DNA of 64,000 nucleotides from Syngnathus acus (GCF_901709675.1 NC_051093.1:3927053-3991052); one strand, 5' to 3'. Numbered from the stretch's first letter, positions 11,898 through 25,937 are shown. A program made the numbers and translations. The notes: a model not told the origin generated them from the sequence alone.

Positions 11898-14800
11898 AAT
11901 TGAGCTAGCTCACCTCTCACTCTTGAGAAAACGATGACAGATGGACAGCAATTTCTCAAAACATGAAATTAAACCTATCCTATCGTCCACTTAGCAGAAG
12001 GTCGAAATGAATACAGCGACCATTTATGTTTGCTTCACGTGTACCTCCAAAGGGGGACCGCTTCATGAATAATAATAATAATCTTTCATGTCATGGAGTA
12101 GCCTTTGAAAGGCCTCAGCAGCCTTTGTGCACATCTCGAGTGTTAAGAATGGACATGGCGGCCCTCCAAGGATCGCGCTCATGAATAGGTATGAAGCGGG
12201 CTTTGCTGTGTACATCGTGGTGAAGTGGCACAACGTGAGATCAGGGGAGATTAGTTCAATCGCAAAGTGGGCGTCGTAAACAACTCACATCCGAACATAT
12301 CTCTCGCCGTGTGCAAAGACAAGCGAGATGAAAACCGAGACTATTTTATTTAAAAAAAACAAAATTGTTAATTGTGTTCTTTTCTTGCGTGAAATCATTG
12401 ACGACATGAAGCAAGCCCGAGGGGAGGTGTGTGGGGGGGGTTGATCGTGATTCTGGCGGCATCCGACATTGTCTCGGAACAAAGCGCCGTGGGAGGCTGA
12501 TGAACCAGGTGGAGAAGGGTGTCCTCCACGCTGGAATCGTATTCATCACCGATCAGGGGTGACGAGCGCGGGACTCAAGCTGCGACTGTAAATTGTCCCG
12601 TCATTTCAAATAATTGACGTAATTGGAATGTCGTAACCCGCTTGTGCCGTATACTTCTCTTAATCTTAAAATCAATCCAGGATCGTGTCTCTTGGACGGC
12701 GAGCATCATAAAGTCATTTGCTATAATTACCCAGAGATGTTTCTTGTTTGCTGTAATTGCCACGGGAGCTTACAAAACAGTTTTTGCGAGCTAAAACTCT
12801 GGACGCTCGTGTTAGCATCCTCCGCATGCTTCCTCCCACCCTGATTACATTTTTGTTTTGTCTGACTGCAAATTACCACCAGCCACTTGGACAATAATTT
12901 GAAAAAGGAGTCAGCAAACACAAACGTCTCATCTGTAGTAGTAAAAAAAAAAAAAAAAAAGATCTATGGCCTCCAGACAGGACCAAAACTATTGATACAA
13001 TTTAATAAAGCTCTGCAATGCGAGCCCGCGTAGGAAAGGAGACATCCGGCTAGGCCTCCGAGGTTTCGTCGGCGTGCTATTTAGTATGCTGCGCTGAGTT
13101 GATCAACTCGGAGACGCTCTGCATGCCGCACACTACATTACCTGCATTAGGTTTGTAATTATTCCCCCTCTGCAATAGCAATGAGCCAATGAAAACCAAA
13201 TGCACAACTCACCCGCTAGACTTGAAGTGCACGTGGAGAAAGTTGCCACTGATGCATCTCAATTTGTTACATTCTTAAAGGGCACGTGAACGCAACAAAA
13301 AAAATTGGATACTAAAATGGAAAGCGCATGCACTCACTGTAGACAATGAGGCGCTCTACAGTCTGCGGAATAACTAAAGAGAAGTTGATTTTCCAAGCGG
13401 AATGCTTAAGCTAGCTAGCTAACAGCAGAAACAGTAAAGGCGCTCAAGTTCTTTTACATTGGAGGCGGGGCTCCTCAAACCTAAAAAAAGTTCAAGAATA
13501 AAATGCTCTACAACTGAGTACAACATAGATCTAAGTCCTTGCGCTTTTCGCGACGAAGAAAAAGCTAAATCGTTCATCGAATTTCAGCTTTCGAGGCCGC
13601 GCTGTAATTGTTAATAACGCTCAACGGGGGGACATGTTTACGTCCATGCCGCGCATCAGATAAAATCTGAAAGACAAATGAGGCAAATAGTCGGACCTCT
13701 GCTGAGAGGAGCTCGGAAAGATCAATGCAGAACTCCGGCCGGCCACAGCAAATGGACTTCACGGTGCGCCGCTGGAGGCCGGCCTGTCAATGTCTAGTCA
13801 GACTGTTGAAAAGTTTAATCCAATTGCAGGGCCCCGGCGAATCTGTCTTTGTTGACATGTGCGGTCCAATTTGTCTCTATCCTTCTTTCCTCTGTATTCC
13901 CACGGCGCCTCAGCCATCCAGGCGCACATTTTGGGACCCAGTTAAGACGCCGTTTATTATCTGGGGTTCAAATCAAATGACGGTTAACTGATGGAGGGGG
14001 CCCGGCATCTCCGGCATCCGTCTATCAACTTAACTCGATCTGACAATCGCCGCCGGATACAGCTTCTGGAGAGTCACCCGAAAAGAAAAGCATCATTAGG
14101 GAACGTCATGGGAATCGGACTTTTTATACTTTAACGTGATTTGATCACTTTTTTTTTTTGCTGTGGCAATGGAGCATATGATGATGTTGCTACTGCTCGG
14201 GAGGAAGTGGAAGTCACGTGACTGCTTAACAAACAGAAAGGCCATCGATTGCAGTCGAGACGGAAACAAGCCCCTGAGAGTAGATCTGAATGAAGTGAGT
14301 TAATCAACGCAGCGAGTTGGAGACAGAGCGTCAATATTATTGAGCTGCCGTAAATATGAGGCGTGTATTTTACCCGTGCCGCCGCTTCCTACTTACCATT
14401 AGCTTTCAGCACCGAAGCAAAATATACTACAAAGCTACCGGTGCCGTCTTAAAACTGCACTTTAGTGGGCGGTGTATTTCAAAGAACGCCGGTGTGGTAA
14501 ACTTTAAAAATATGTGCAGCGCTAGTTTGAAAATCAATCGAGGTCAGGGCAAACGGATGAATGAAAGCGATGAGTCGTAACATGACGTCACAATAGTGAT
14601 TGTTTTTTGTTTTGTTTTTAAACTGAGCTACTCAAACTCACCTAGTTGCATTTAATTTAATTTTTTTCCGCTCTCTCTTTCTTTTAAATATTAAGATGCC
14701 ATAAGATAATAATTAAAAAGTAGTAACTGGTGTCAGGAAAATATTGCTGATTTTTGAGGAAGCACACATCCAGTTAAAAAGTCCATTTGAATTCTGAATG

Positions 14801-16398
14801 CGCAGGCAACAATGGCGTGACTCTGCATTATGTTGCCACTGACAAAGCCCCATTCAATCCCTCACTGAGGACATGAAAAGCCCTTTCCCGATGGTGCCTT
14901 TCGCCTTTTGTGGCACAACAAACACAACAGCCTGCTTAATTTAAAGCTTATCAACCTCCAGGGTGGCATTTTTTTTTTTTAAATGTTTCCTCTCAAAATA
15001 GGGCAGAGTTGTGAATGAGGCTGTATTGGTCACTTTCACCTCTACCAACTTTTAACACGTGATGATGATGGATGGAAACATCAAAAAGTGACATTGTGAC
15101 CCTTGAGCAGATCATTTCCATCAGTTCCAGTGGTGGTAAATAGTTTCCGAGGAAGCAAAAAGAGAGAGCCACTGCAAAAGAATGACTCGCATGTAGTGTC
15201 TCAAGGCAAAGCGTGCACCAGACTGCTAATATTTCCCCTTTTTGCCTGACAGCAGCCACACTTTGTGTGTGTGTGTGTGTGTGCCAAGCTCCTCCACTAT
15301 GCTCCTTCCTTGCCATTACTCATGCGATATGTGAGGGCTCCTCATCACTAGCTCTCAATGACAGAGGGAGATATTTCTACATGGCCGCCGGTGCCAATTA
15401 TTAGCATGAGCGGTGGTGGTTAAATGTCTTCTCCGCTCCTCGCAAGGCAAACAGCAAAGTGTGAGTGCAGTACAAACACTGTGGGCCCAGCTCGGAGGTT
15501 CGGTGGTGCATATGCTTCTTGGGGAAGGGTTACATTCTAAGCCAGCGCTGCTGCAACTGTTTGCAAAGATGCAAGACAGCGTGGGGCGATCGCGGCTTCT
15601 CGGTCGCTTCAACAGTGCCACCTATTGGTGAGAGCGGTAAATTGCATCTACGATGTATTCAGTCGGTCTTTCCTAAAATTGGGAGTCAATATCTATAGTC
15701 ATTCATCCATAACCACTGTATTTGTTTTTTTATTTCTTTAATCGTGAAATATTACAAGCTATTTTCCTGACTATCAAGCACACACCACCACTTCAATTCC
15801 TTTCAGTAACTTATAAAATATCAGTCATTTTGTTTTGTTTTAATTCATTGGACTTTTTCTTAACTATTTCACATATCCATACACACAGTATGGATACTAT
15901 ATGCAATACTCTTATTTATAACTTACAGAGGGTGCGGTTGTATCCTAATCAATGTGGGGAAAAATATTACAGTACATAAAAAAAGGAAAATGAGTAACCA
16001 TTTCAAATTACTTCAATCATTCGAGTTTTAATAATTACACTATACGACATTTCCTTTTTTTTTTAATCACAGCATTCAATATTATTGTTATCTGCTGATT
16101 GACAAATGATCCAAATTGTGTCCTTTCTGGTAACAAATGTCCTACAGACATATTTTTAAAATACAAGATAATATAATGTGATTAGATGGACATGGAAACA
16201 TGTTCAACTGGATTTGGACGATTGCACTTGATGCCAAATCTGGATCAGATCTAGAGTGACACTTGGTTTGACAGGACCGTGTAAACACAAGGCACACTTG
16301 AATCAGAAATCCTTGGGACAAAAGAGTCGTACAAAAGTTATAGCCATGAAAAAAATGGCAGAAACTATTTTGTCCTTCCTTCGTAGAGGTAATAAAGT
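11898..16398. other. Gene-free interval with simple repeats
   Basis: No gene was recognised. It holds an (AAT)n run at about 12067-12082, an A17-18 tract at about 12943-12960, and a (GT)10 microsatellite at 15264-15283. The stretch 15413-15698 is open in two frames but resembles no family I know. The part nearest 16398 is the presumed 3' UTR of MRM2. Confidence 0.55.
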
Positions 16399-18309
<1,911 letters not shown>

Positions 18310-19033
18310 ATGTTGAGTTCCAAGCTGCTGACTCTGGTTCTGGTGGTCCAGCCTGGCCGGGTGCTACTGGGCATGAAGAAGCGAGGGTTCGGGGCTGGGA
18401 GGTGGAACGGTTTTGGGGGGAAAGTCCAAAGTGGAGAAACTGTCGAGGAAGGAGCAAGGAGGTATGTTTATTTTTGATAAATGGGAATGTTTGCATGGAC
18501 ACTATAAACATGCAACACATGTAGACAGACAATATGAGTGTACTGACAGGCATATATTCTTTATCCTCTGCTGAAAGATTGCTCTTGCCGCATATTACTG
18601 GGTCTGTTGTAAGACACTGTTTCTTTTTTGGGGTCAGGGAACTCCTTGAAGAAAGTGGCCTCACAGTGGACACGCTGGAAAAGGTGGGAAACATCAAATT
18701 TGAAATGGTCAGTGATGCGCAGCTGCTCGACGTCCATATTTTTAGAGCCGACTCGTACAATGGAGAGCCAACGGAAACGGAAGGTACTTTTTCACATCAC
18801 CAGTTTCGTGAAACATTTCATTTGGATCAGGAATCAAACGTTCACTTTCTCATGCTATAGAAATGAGACCTCGCTGGTTCGACTCTGACAAAATCCCTTT
18901 TGAGCAAATGTGGCCCGACGACAAGCTGTGGTTCCCGCTGCTACTGCAGAAGAAGAAATTTGTGGGCAACGTTCAGTTCCAAGGCCACGACATTATTCTA
19001 AGCTACAAGCTGGACGAGGTGGATGAGCTGTGA
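18310..19033 (+). CDS. nudt1: Oxidised purine nucleoside triphosphatase NUDT1 (MTH1)
   Basis: NUDT1 hydrolyses 8-oxo-dGTP, 2-OH-dATP and related oxidised purine nucleotides to monophosphates, cleaning the precursor pool of cytosol and mitochondria. Three coding exons: 18310-18461, 18638-18783 and 18861-19033, with clean GT-AG borders. They total 471 nt and encode 156 residues, exactly the usual length of the short human isoform. The Nudix box (G-x5-E-x7-R-E-U-x-E-E-x-G-U) is complete and is split by intron 1: [16 protein letters not shown] in exon 1, ELLEESGL in exon 2. The substrate-pocket segment MWPDD and the [10 protein letters not shown] stretch are present in exon 3. An upstream in-frame TTG at 18280 is not a convincing start. 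A polyadenylation signal AATAAA lies at 19618-19623. The gene is convergent with SNX8. Confidence 0.97.
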
Positions 19034-20218
19034 GATGATGGGAAGCTGTGTGGGAGGTGTCATTCCGCAGTGCTTGCTGTTCAGAGAAGACTGAGGTGCT
19101 GATGTGGAAAATATCTTCTAGAAGTTGCCTTTGCTGTTACTGGAAAAATATGAATACTGGTAAAATGCCAAAAAATATTGGACCAAAATATAGTATAATA
19201 GCACAATTAGGGGTGAGCATAAAGTTTGTCAATTGTCTCTGTTTCCAGCAAATTTGAGTTTGAGTTTATTCACGCAATATCCAAGACATACAAATTTAAA
19301 TTCACTTCTTTGATTGGGGAAATTTAACCTGTTATTTGTCAATTTTTGCACACAGCACGCATTTGGCGCCATCTAGTGACTGGTTGTTGCCAAGCACTAT
19401 TATCAGTCCTTTTTGATCGCAGAAGTCACATAACGGTTCATTGGTAATGTGTAAAAATACAAATCTGGCATTTTCCTTCATTTTATTGTTTAACACGGCA
19501 AAATATCAACAGATTCATCAGTCATCTCTTATTTCCTATAAAATGCCACCATAAATTGTGCAGTATTGTTTGTAAGATGTGCAAATCACTTTCTACAAGG
19601 TGTCAATTTTTTATAAGAATAAAAAAAAGTGTTCCAAAACAGCTTTGAAACTGGTGTCACCTGGTTTGTGGGATTTCTACTATCCATATTGCACATCTGG
19701 AGTGTCATCGAAAGCTCAGCTCGTGTTCAGTAACTGTATTGTGGTGCTTTAAATTAGCTTATGAAACAAAAGCACGTGGTTGAGTCGTCATGTCAACAAT
19801 GAACTCCAAAAAACAAGACGGCAAAAAAAGGAAGCACGCAGATAAAGACGTGTATCATCTGTATCAAAAATCTGAGAGTAAGATAAACACGATTCCCAGG
19901 ATTTAAATAACGTAAAATATACTTTTTGCCCCTCCACTTCTTACGCAATAACTTATGAACATAAAGGGCAAGAATGTGCGCTGTGCTAACTTGGTCCCCT
20001 TTACAGCCTGGAGATTTACTCCCTAGTTGGCAGTAAAAGTTAATTTGGACACGCGAATACTAGTCGACAGCCAAAATGTCAAAAGGCCCAAACTAATAAA
20101 TTCAAACAGTGAGTGGTTGGAAACGCCACTTGAACTAAACGTAATGTGCGCTGTGCAGTAGGGAAAATGGTCTTTTTTGTCTTCCAGTTTTGTCCTTGCG
20201 TCACGACAGATCCATTTG
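19034..20218. other. NUDT1 and SNX8 3' UTRs, convergent and probably overlapping
   Basis: There is no coding sequence. The NUDT1 transcript likely ends after AATAAA at 19618-19623. The first clear minus-strand AATAAA for SNX8 reads at 19487-19482, which would make the two 3' UTRs overlap by roughly 100-150 bp. A CTCF-like motif lies at 19366-19379. Confidence 0.5.
19366..19379 (-). promoter_or_regulatory. CTCF-like motif (13/14)
   Basis: The minus strand reads TCACTAGATGGCGC. It matches the 14-base CTCF core CCASYAGRKGGCRS except at position 1. It lies between the convergent 3' ends of NUDT1 and SNX8. The call rests on sequence match only. Confidence 0.35.
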
Positions 20219-23200
20219 CTAAAGCGCAGGTTTGGAGCCGTTGTTCCCACTCAAGAGAGAGCTGAATTTTGGTTGCAGTTCATTCCACACTGTGCCCATC
20301 TGGAAAAACAGGGATATCTTATTTCTCTGAATCTTAAAATTGGGAAGAAAAAAAAAAAAACTTCCTCTGACAACCCAAGCTAATTTTATCTCCTTTCCAT
20401 CACAAATAGCCAATCCTTCAACGTCACCATTTTAATTACCGTATTTTCTGGACTATAAGGCGCACTGGACTACAAGGCGCACCTTCAATGAATGGCCCAT
20501 TTTAAAACTTCGTCCTTATATAAAACGCACCGGACTATAAGGTTAATGCATAAGTTAATGCATCATGTCAGATTTTTAATCCAAATCAAATCATTCTCCA
20601 TTTTATCTTTTGTATTTCAACTTCAGACGCAACAAATTACTTTATAATCACAAAATAATGCTCCATAGTCTTTTTGATTCATAGTCTTCAACGGGCCACT
20701 TATGATTGATTTCATGACACAATGCTTCAGGCCAGTTTAAATTTAAGAATTTGGTCCATATATAAGGCGCACTGGACTGTAAGGCGCACTGTCGGCTTTT
20801 GAGAAAATTTTAGGTCTTTAGGTGCGCCTTATAGTCCGGAAAATACGGTACATCTCTATCCAGACTGTGTTTTGGCGCCACCTTGTGGCGGTTAAAAGTT
20901 TGTTTTCCAAATAGCTGGGCATAGCTTCAAAATAAAATAGCGCAGCGTTACCTCTCGATGTCCTTGCACCTGCGAGTCCACAAAGGCTCTCAAGATGTGT
21001 GCCGTGATGGGCAGGTAGGTGAAGATGAGTTGCGTCTCTTGGTGAAGGCAGAAGAGCGAAAAGTAGTTACGCAACTCCATGGTCTGCAAGGCGTTCTCTT
21101 GCTAAGAACGCAATCAAAGGAAAAGAACAAAAACATGAGCGTCCTTGCACTTGGTTCATGAGCACGTTCGACTCCTACCTGAACGATCCGCGATTCCAGC
21201 TGCTCCACCAACACGTGCTCTTTACTTTGCACCGTGTTGGTCATCATCTGCCTTCTCATCACGCCGTACTTGTGTAGCGCCCGCTGATGCTCGTGAAGCA
21301 CGCCCTTCTCGTGGCGCTCGCACAGGTCCTGGAGAGCAAGCGATTTTATTTTCTATGCCCGATCGGCGACGCGGAAGAAAGCACCTACCTTGTACGACTG
21401 CAGCAAGTCCAGGAAAAGATTGAGTCGTTCCACCACGTCGTCATCTTCCCGTCGGCCCTGAGGACGTTACGCGAAACGCCGTTAATTTTCGATTGCCGCG
21501 GTGAGATCGGGGGAAGACCGAGTCGCACCTGCTGAGACGCTTTATCCGAGAGCACGGCGAACTCCACCGAGAGACTTTTGAGGGAGTGACACAGACGGCT
21601 CCACGTGCTCTGCGACGACGCCAACGACGGGAGGGACGACGTGTCCGAGCTCAACGTGCTGACGACGGAGCTGACTTGAGTACAAGCGGGGAATATTTCA
21701 TTTTGTAACAAAATACCTAATCTCCCTGCCGAACATGAGGAGGTCATTGGCGTTGCCCTTGGAACGCTCGGCGATCCTCTCGGCCCGCTCGCGCAGTTTG
21801 GTGAAGTTGTTGTGGATGTTCTTGATGAGTTCTCTGCTCACGGTGAACTGCACCTGGATGTCGGCGGGGAGGGATTCCTGGCGAAAAAGCAGCAACAGTG
21901 AGAGCTTCTCAGAGTCGACTGGAAGTTGATCAAATTTACAAACCTTTGCCACGGTTGCGTATCTGTTAGTTATGAACTCGTCGCCGGTTTTCTTGTAAGC
22001 GTCACGCAGCCTAATCTGGACATCCTGTTTGCAAAGTGGGTTGAAAAGGGGGGGAGGGGGGGGGGGCAATGAATAACTGGAAGTTGCCGTGGCGATATCA
22101 CTCCTCGCTTTGCCGAGGCAGCATGTTTGCACAAAGGAAAAAAGGCATACAGAGCCGCTGAAGGTGAAGAAGGTCTTGACCAGCTCGTCCTCTGAGAAGA
22201 AAGGATGCAGCGCCACCAAGTTGAGGAACCTCCCCAGCGCCCGCCTCCTGGCCTCGATGAAGTCCCGCTCGGAAAACGACATCAGGACTGCGGTAAAAGA
22301 CTTTCGATTACATCGCAAGTCTCAGCGAGGGAAGGAAAACCAGGTTCCGTCACAATCAAACTGTCAAGATCTGCATCCTGTTTTGATAAAGGCGGAATGT
22401 GGAGCGTCGAGGTACCTCCTTTGAGCATTCTTTTGGGTGGAAGCGAAGGCACCACTCTGTAGGCGAATCTCTGAAGCAGAATCTCGTGGAAGACGTCAAA
22501 GTCACTGTAGCGCCGGTAAACGGACATTTTGTAACGCTGAGGGGAAATAAAACAAGGTCAAATTAGATCAAATTCTAAGTTCATCTGCCGTGATTGGACG
22601 CTCTTCCTCACCAGGCTTGTGACCATGTACTCCACATGCTTGAGAAACAGGCCTTTCTTCTCCGGTATGAGCTCCACCTTGACAGCGTCTCTCTTCAGCA
22701 GCCTGTCCAGGTCCAGGGACAGCGTCAGCGCGTCTCGCTGAGCCGGCTGCATCCTCAGCGTGCGCAACTCACACGGCTCCCCCAGCTGAGGCTTGGGGAA
22801 CTCTGCAACAGAAGCATGACCCAACGACTCGATCGACTAAACATTGACTTTTCAAACGCTTATCTACCTTGAATGTAGCTCTCCAGGACTTTGGGACTCG
22901 GTTGCTTCCCTTGCTGGGCGACGGCGATTAAAGCGAGCGCTTTGTAAAATGCCAACTTGCTCAAGAATCCATCGGCTGTGTAAACGTTTTCTGCAATCTG
23001 GCGGAGGTCAAACAAAGACGGTTAGGCGACAAAACGAATCAGCGTCACACAAGTCGGCCAATCTAACTGTGGTTTGCATTCCGTCCGTGCAGGAATGGAC
23101 ACAAAGCCACAAAGCTTCTGTAAAGCCGCAAAAATAAAGGTTTCAGTTTGGATCTGTTATTTTTGTCTTTGTATTAAAAGTCTACACACCCCCGTTTGAA

Positions 23201-24232
23201 TGTTTTTCGATTTCCAACTTCTCGATTCATAAGGGAGGTGAAGTCTTTCATGTATGACTCACCTGACATGTCATCACAAACAAACACGTGACATCATCAA
23301 ATACATCATTTCAACAATCAATTAGCATCGCGCGTGTTTGCGTCAAAATTAGAAACACCTCACCTGGGCTTGAACTGCCTTGGAGAGTTTGGTACTTTCA
23401 AGCAACCTTTGAAACACTTCAACCTGAACCTTCTCATCGTTCTGGCAGCAGACGGCCTCGTGCACTTCTCGGTAGTAGGCAGGAACTGAGCCTGGAGAGG
23501 AACAATTTATCAATTTGGTTTTGGAACTGCTTAGGGTGGCATTCACAATTTAGGTTTCAAAGAACCTAACAAGCATGTTTTGGGAGTGTGGGAGGAAGCC
23601 AGCATATCCAGGAAAGAAAGATGACAACATGCAGATTCCACACTTCGAATCCAGAGCTCAGTCCTGAGTGGTAGACATGCTAACCACTCCATCCCCATGT
23701 TGCCACAATCTGCACGCTCATCAAAAAAAATTTCACGACTTGCACTCACCATGTGACAGTTGTGACTTTTATGATCAGCCTTTACATGTCAGCTCAAATT
23801 ACTTCACTTTTATTTACTTATATCAACGCATACATCGAGCAGTTGGCTATTTTTGTAATATACAATAGCCTCAAAAATCAATTAATGAATTGGCATTATT
23901 AGGGTCATTTTCTGCTGTTTCAGCACACCAAATTAACGTAAACATTTAAGAAAACTCCATCAAATCTTTATCGGTTTGACACGTTTTGTACGTTAACATG
24001 CAGGTGGAAAGAAAATACAAGTTCAAAACACAAGAGTTGTCATCGGTACTTGAACGATGTGAACACACGACCAACAGAATCGTTTTAGCTAACTTTACGC
24101 TTGATCTACGCACGCAGCAAAGGGAAAGAAAAAGTTTATGATTTGCAAAACAGCGCAGAGGAAAGCGATGGGGGAGAGAAATGCACAGACTGTACCTTCA
24201 TTGATCTCTTCGGCCATGGCTCGGACTGTCAT
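20219..24232 (-). CDS. snx8: Sorting nexin 8 (EH-like N-terminus, PX and BAR domains)
   Basis: SNX8 is an endosomal PX-BAR sorting nexin. It binds phosphoinositides on early endosomes, bends membrane and takes part in endosome-to-Golgi sorting. I assembled 13 coding exons on the minus strand: 24232-24196, 23491-23364, 22997-22868, 22802-22612, 22536-22416, 22287-22151, 22024-21944, 21877-21717, 21670-21529, 21457-21389, 21328-21179, 21101-20952 and 20299-20219. All have GT-AG borders and consistent phase, for 525 residues. Exons 2-3 encode a helical EH-like module (about residues 13-98, including VYTADGFLSKLAFYKALALI). The PX domain spans about 140-248, with the phosphoinositide-binding RRYSDF, the PSLPPKRML loop and RRRALGRF. 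The BAR region fills exons 7-13, and the last exon encodes MGTVWNELQPKF and the stop. Human SNX8 is about 465 residues, so this form is longer at the N-terminus. Intron 1 holds a SINE relic and the last intron a MITE. Confidence 0.95.
20439..20848. mobile_element. TA-flanked palindromic MITE in last SNX8 intron
   Basis: The 410-bp element begins CCGTATTTTCTGGACTATA and ends with the near-complement TATAGTCCGGAAAATACGG, flanked by TA on both sides (20437-20438 and 20849-20850). Subterminal copies of ACTATAAGGCGCAC-like sequence recur on both arms. This is a well-known vertebrate-wide MITE type. The TA duplication points to a Tc1/mariner-like mobilising enzyme. It has no coding capacity. Confidence 0.9.
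20875..20888 (-). promoter_or_regulatory. CTCF-like motif (13/14)
   Basis: The minus strand reads CCACAAGGTGGCGC, one base from the CTCF core CCASYAGRKGGCRS. It lies in the last SNX8 intron, 26 bp beyond the MITE end. Motif match only. Confidence 0.3.
23555..23710 (-). mobile_element. Degenerate SINE fragment in SNX8 intron 1
   Basis: Read on the minus strand it shows the same order as the fish SINE at 6140: a tRNA-like head with GTGGTTAGCATGTCTACC, then TCTGCATGTTGTCATC, then GGCTTCCTCCCACACTCC and CCAAAACATGC. It is far more diverged and lacks the tail. No target-site duplication was found. Confidence 0.6.
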
Positions 24233-25013
24233 GTGAGCTCAAGAGCACCTCCATGTGATTTCCTGCAGAAACGAAAAAACAAGTCATTTATTTCTTAAAG
24301 TTGTAGGAGGCTGCCTCTGGTGTAAAGTCCAGAGGACAAATGGCCACTATAAAGTCCGACTGTCAGTTTAACGTGACAAATGTTTTATGATGTTTTAAAC
24401 GGGGCTAGATTAAAGCGTTTGTACATAGCTATAATACATGCAATCGTATTTATTTCATATGAACGAGCTTTGCAATATGCCATCATCTTTAATAATGGTG
24501 GATTTAGATAGTACTCTTTATTTCTGTCCTTGTTTTGTCTACTCGTTACTCTTTTTTAACTTTGTTTTGTTTTCTGTGTTTTTTGTTGCCTTAATTTAAT
24601 TTCCACAACGGTCTTTTTTGGACATTTTACGAGGGTTCCTGAATCTATCACCACACTGCAATGCGATAGATTACCTCTCGACGGCGCTAAAAGCATCATT
24701 GAGCTGGTTTGACCCGGGTGGCCCGAGAGTGAACTTAAAGCCTTTACAATAATGCATCAAAGATTTGTTCAAGTTGGGTTGTCAAGAAAGCTGAGATGTT
24801 TGTAAGCGTCCCAATTACTTACAACTCATATTTAGTACTGAATATATATTAGGAAAATGGAGGAAGTCAAGTTACTCAGATTAATACTATACGGTTATAC
24901 TTACTAGCCGTTGCGTGTATGAATATTATTTTATGTCTTGTAGTCATCAAATAAAATTCTACCTTAGAAACGCTACAAATAGCAGTATAAAGCGAGGAAA
25001 TCAAAAGACTACG
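24233..25013. promoter_or_regulatory. SNX8 upstream region, between gene and tRNA array
   Basis: About 780 bp separate the SNX8 start codon from the first tRNA copy. It should hold the SNX8 5' UTR and promoter, but no TATA box or noncoding exon was clear. The sequence is AT-rich toward the tRNA array. No ORF of interest. Confidence 0.4.
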
Positions 25014-25085
25014 TTCCCTGACCGGGAATCGAACCCGGGCCGCGGCGGTGAGAGCGCCGAATCCTAACCACTAGACCACCAGGGA
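25014..25085 (-). tRNA. tRNA-Glu(CTC), copy 1, canonical
   Basis: 72 nt, cloverleaf complete: acceptor TCCCTGG paired with TCAGGGA, anticodon loop CTCTCAC (anticodon CTC), T arm with GGTTCGATTCC. Downstream on the transcribed strand is a TTTT run. Confidence 0.96.
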
Positions 25086-25161
25086 AGCTTGCATGTACAC
25101 CAAACGGTTTTATTGCGATCAGATAAAACTGTACCATGGCGCATGAAATAAAAATACTAGG

Positions 25162-25233
25162 TTCCCTGACCGGGAATCGAACCCGTGCCGCGGCGGTGAG
25201 AGCGCCGAATCCTAACCACTAGACCACCAGGGA
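25162..25233 (-). tRNA. tRNA-Glu(CTC), copy 2, T-stem variant
   Basis: 72 nt, same as the canonical copy except that the first base of the T-stem is A instead of C, which breaks one base pair against G. Box A and box B are intact and a TTTTT terminator follows. Confidence 0.85.
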
Positions 25234-25313
25234 AGCTTCTATGTACACCAAACAGTTTTATTGCGATCAGATAAAACTGTACCATGGCGCAGCGAGGAAA
25301 TAATAATACTAGG

Positions 25314-25385
25314 TTCCCTGACCGGGAATCGAACCCGGGCCGCGGCGGTGAGAGCGCCGAATCCTAACCACTAGACCACCAGGGA
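25314..25385 (-). tRNA. tRNA-Glu(CTC), copy 3, canonical but weak terminator
   Basis: The tRNA body is canonical. Its downstream spacer reads TATTATTATTT on the transcribed strand, so the usual T4-T5 run is missing. The next TTTT lies about 45 nt further on. Confidence 0.93.
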
Positions 25386-25469
25386 AGCTTGCATGTACAC
25401 CAAACGGTTTTATTGCGATCAGATAAAACTGTACCATGGCGCATGAAGCGAGGAAATAAAACTACTAGG

Positions 25470-25541
25470 TTCCCTGACCGGGAATCGAACCCGGGCCGCG
25501 GCGGTGAGAGCGCCGAATCCTAACCACTAGACCACCAGGGA
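25470..25541 (-). tRNA. tRNA-Glu(CTC), copy 4, canonical
   Basis: Canonical 72-nt sequence with anticodon CTC. A TTTT terminator follows in the spacer. Confidence 0.96.
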
Positions 25542-25625
25542 AGCTTGTATGTACACCAGACGGTTTTATTGCGATCAGATAAAACTGTACCATGGCGCAT
25601 GAAGCGAGGAAATAAAAATACTAGG

Positions 25626-25697
25626 TTCCCTGACCGGGAATCGAACCCGGGCCGCGGCGGTGAGAGCGCCGAATCCTAACCACTAGACAACCAGGGA
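25626..25697 (-). tRNA. tRNA-Glu(CTC), copy 5, position-9 variant
   Basis: One change from the canonical copy: G9 to T, between acceptor and D stem. All stems remain intact and a TTTTT run follows. Confidence 0.9.
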
Positions 25698-25781
25698 AGC
25701 TTGCATGTACACCAAACGGTTTTATTGCGATCAGATAAAACTGTACCATGGCGCATGAGGCGAGGAAATAAAAATACTAGG

Positions 25782-25853
25782 TTCCCTGGCCGGGAATCGA
25801 ACCCGGGCCGCGGCGGTGAGAGCGCCGAATCCTAACCACTAGACCACCAGGGA
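25782..25853 (-). tRNA. tRNA-Glu(CTC), copy 6, acceptor-stem variant
   Basis: One change in the 3' acceptor strand (T to C), turning the innermost G-T pair into G-C. The fold is not weakened. A TTTTT run follows. Confidence 0.93.
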
Positions 25854-25937
25854 AGCTTGCAAGTACACCAAACCGTTTTATTGTGATCAGATAAAACTGT
25901 ACCATGGCGCATGAAGCGAGGAAATAAAACTACTAGA

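Noticed and set aside
1-16398. Possible MAD1L1 exons, expected here from the human order
   Set aside because: No minus-strand stretch matched MAD1L1 as I know it, and short coiled-coil look-alikes lacked splice sites.
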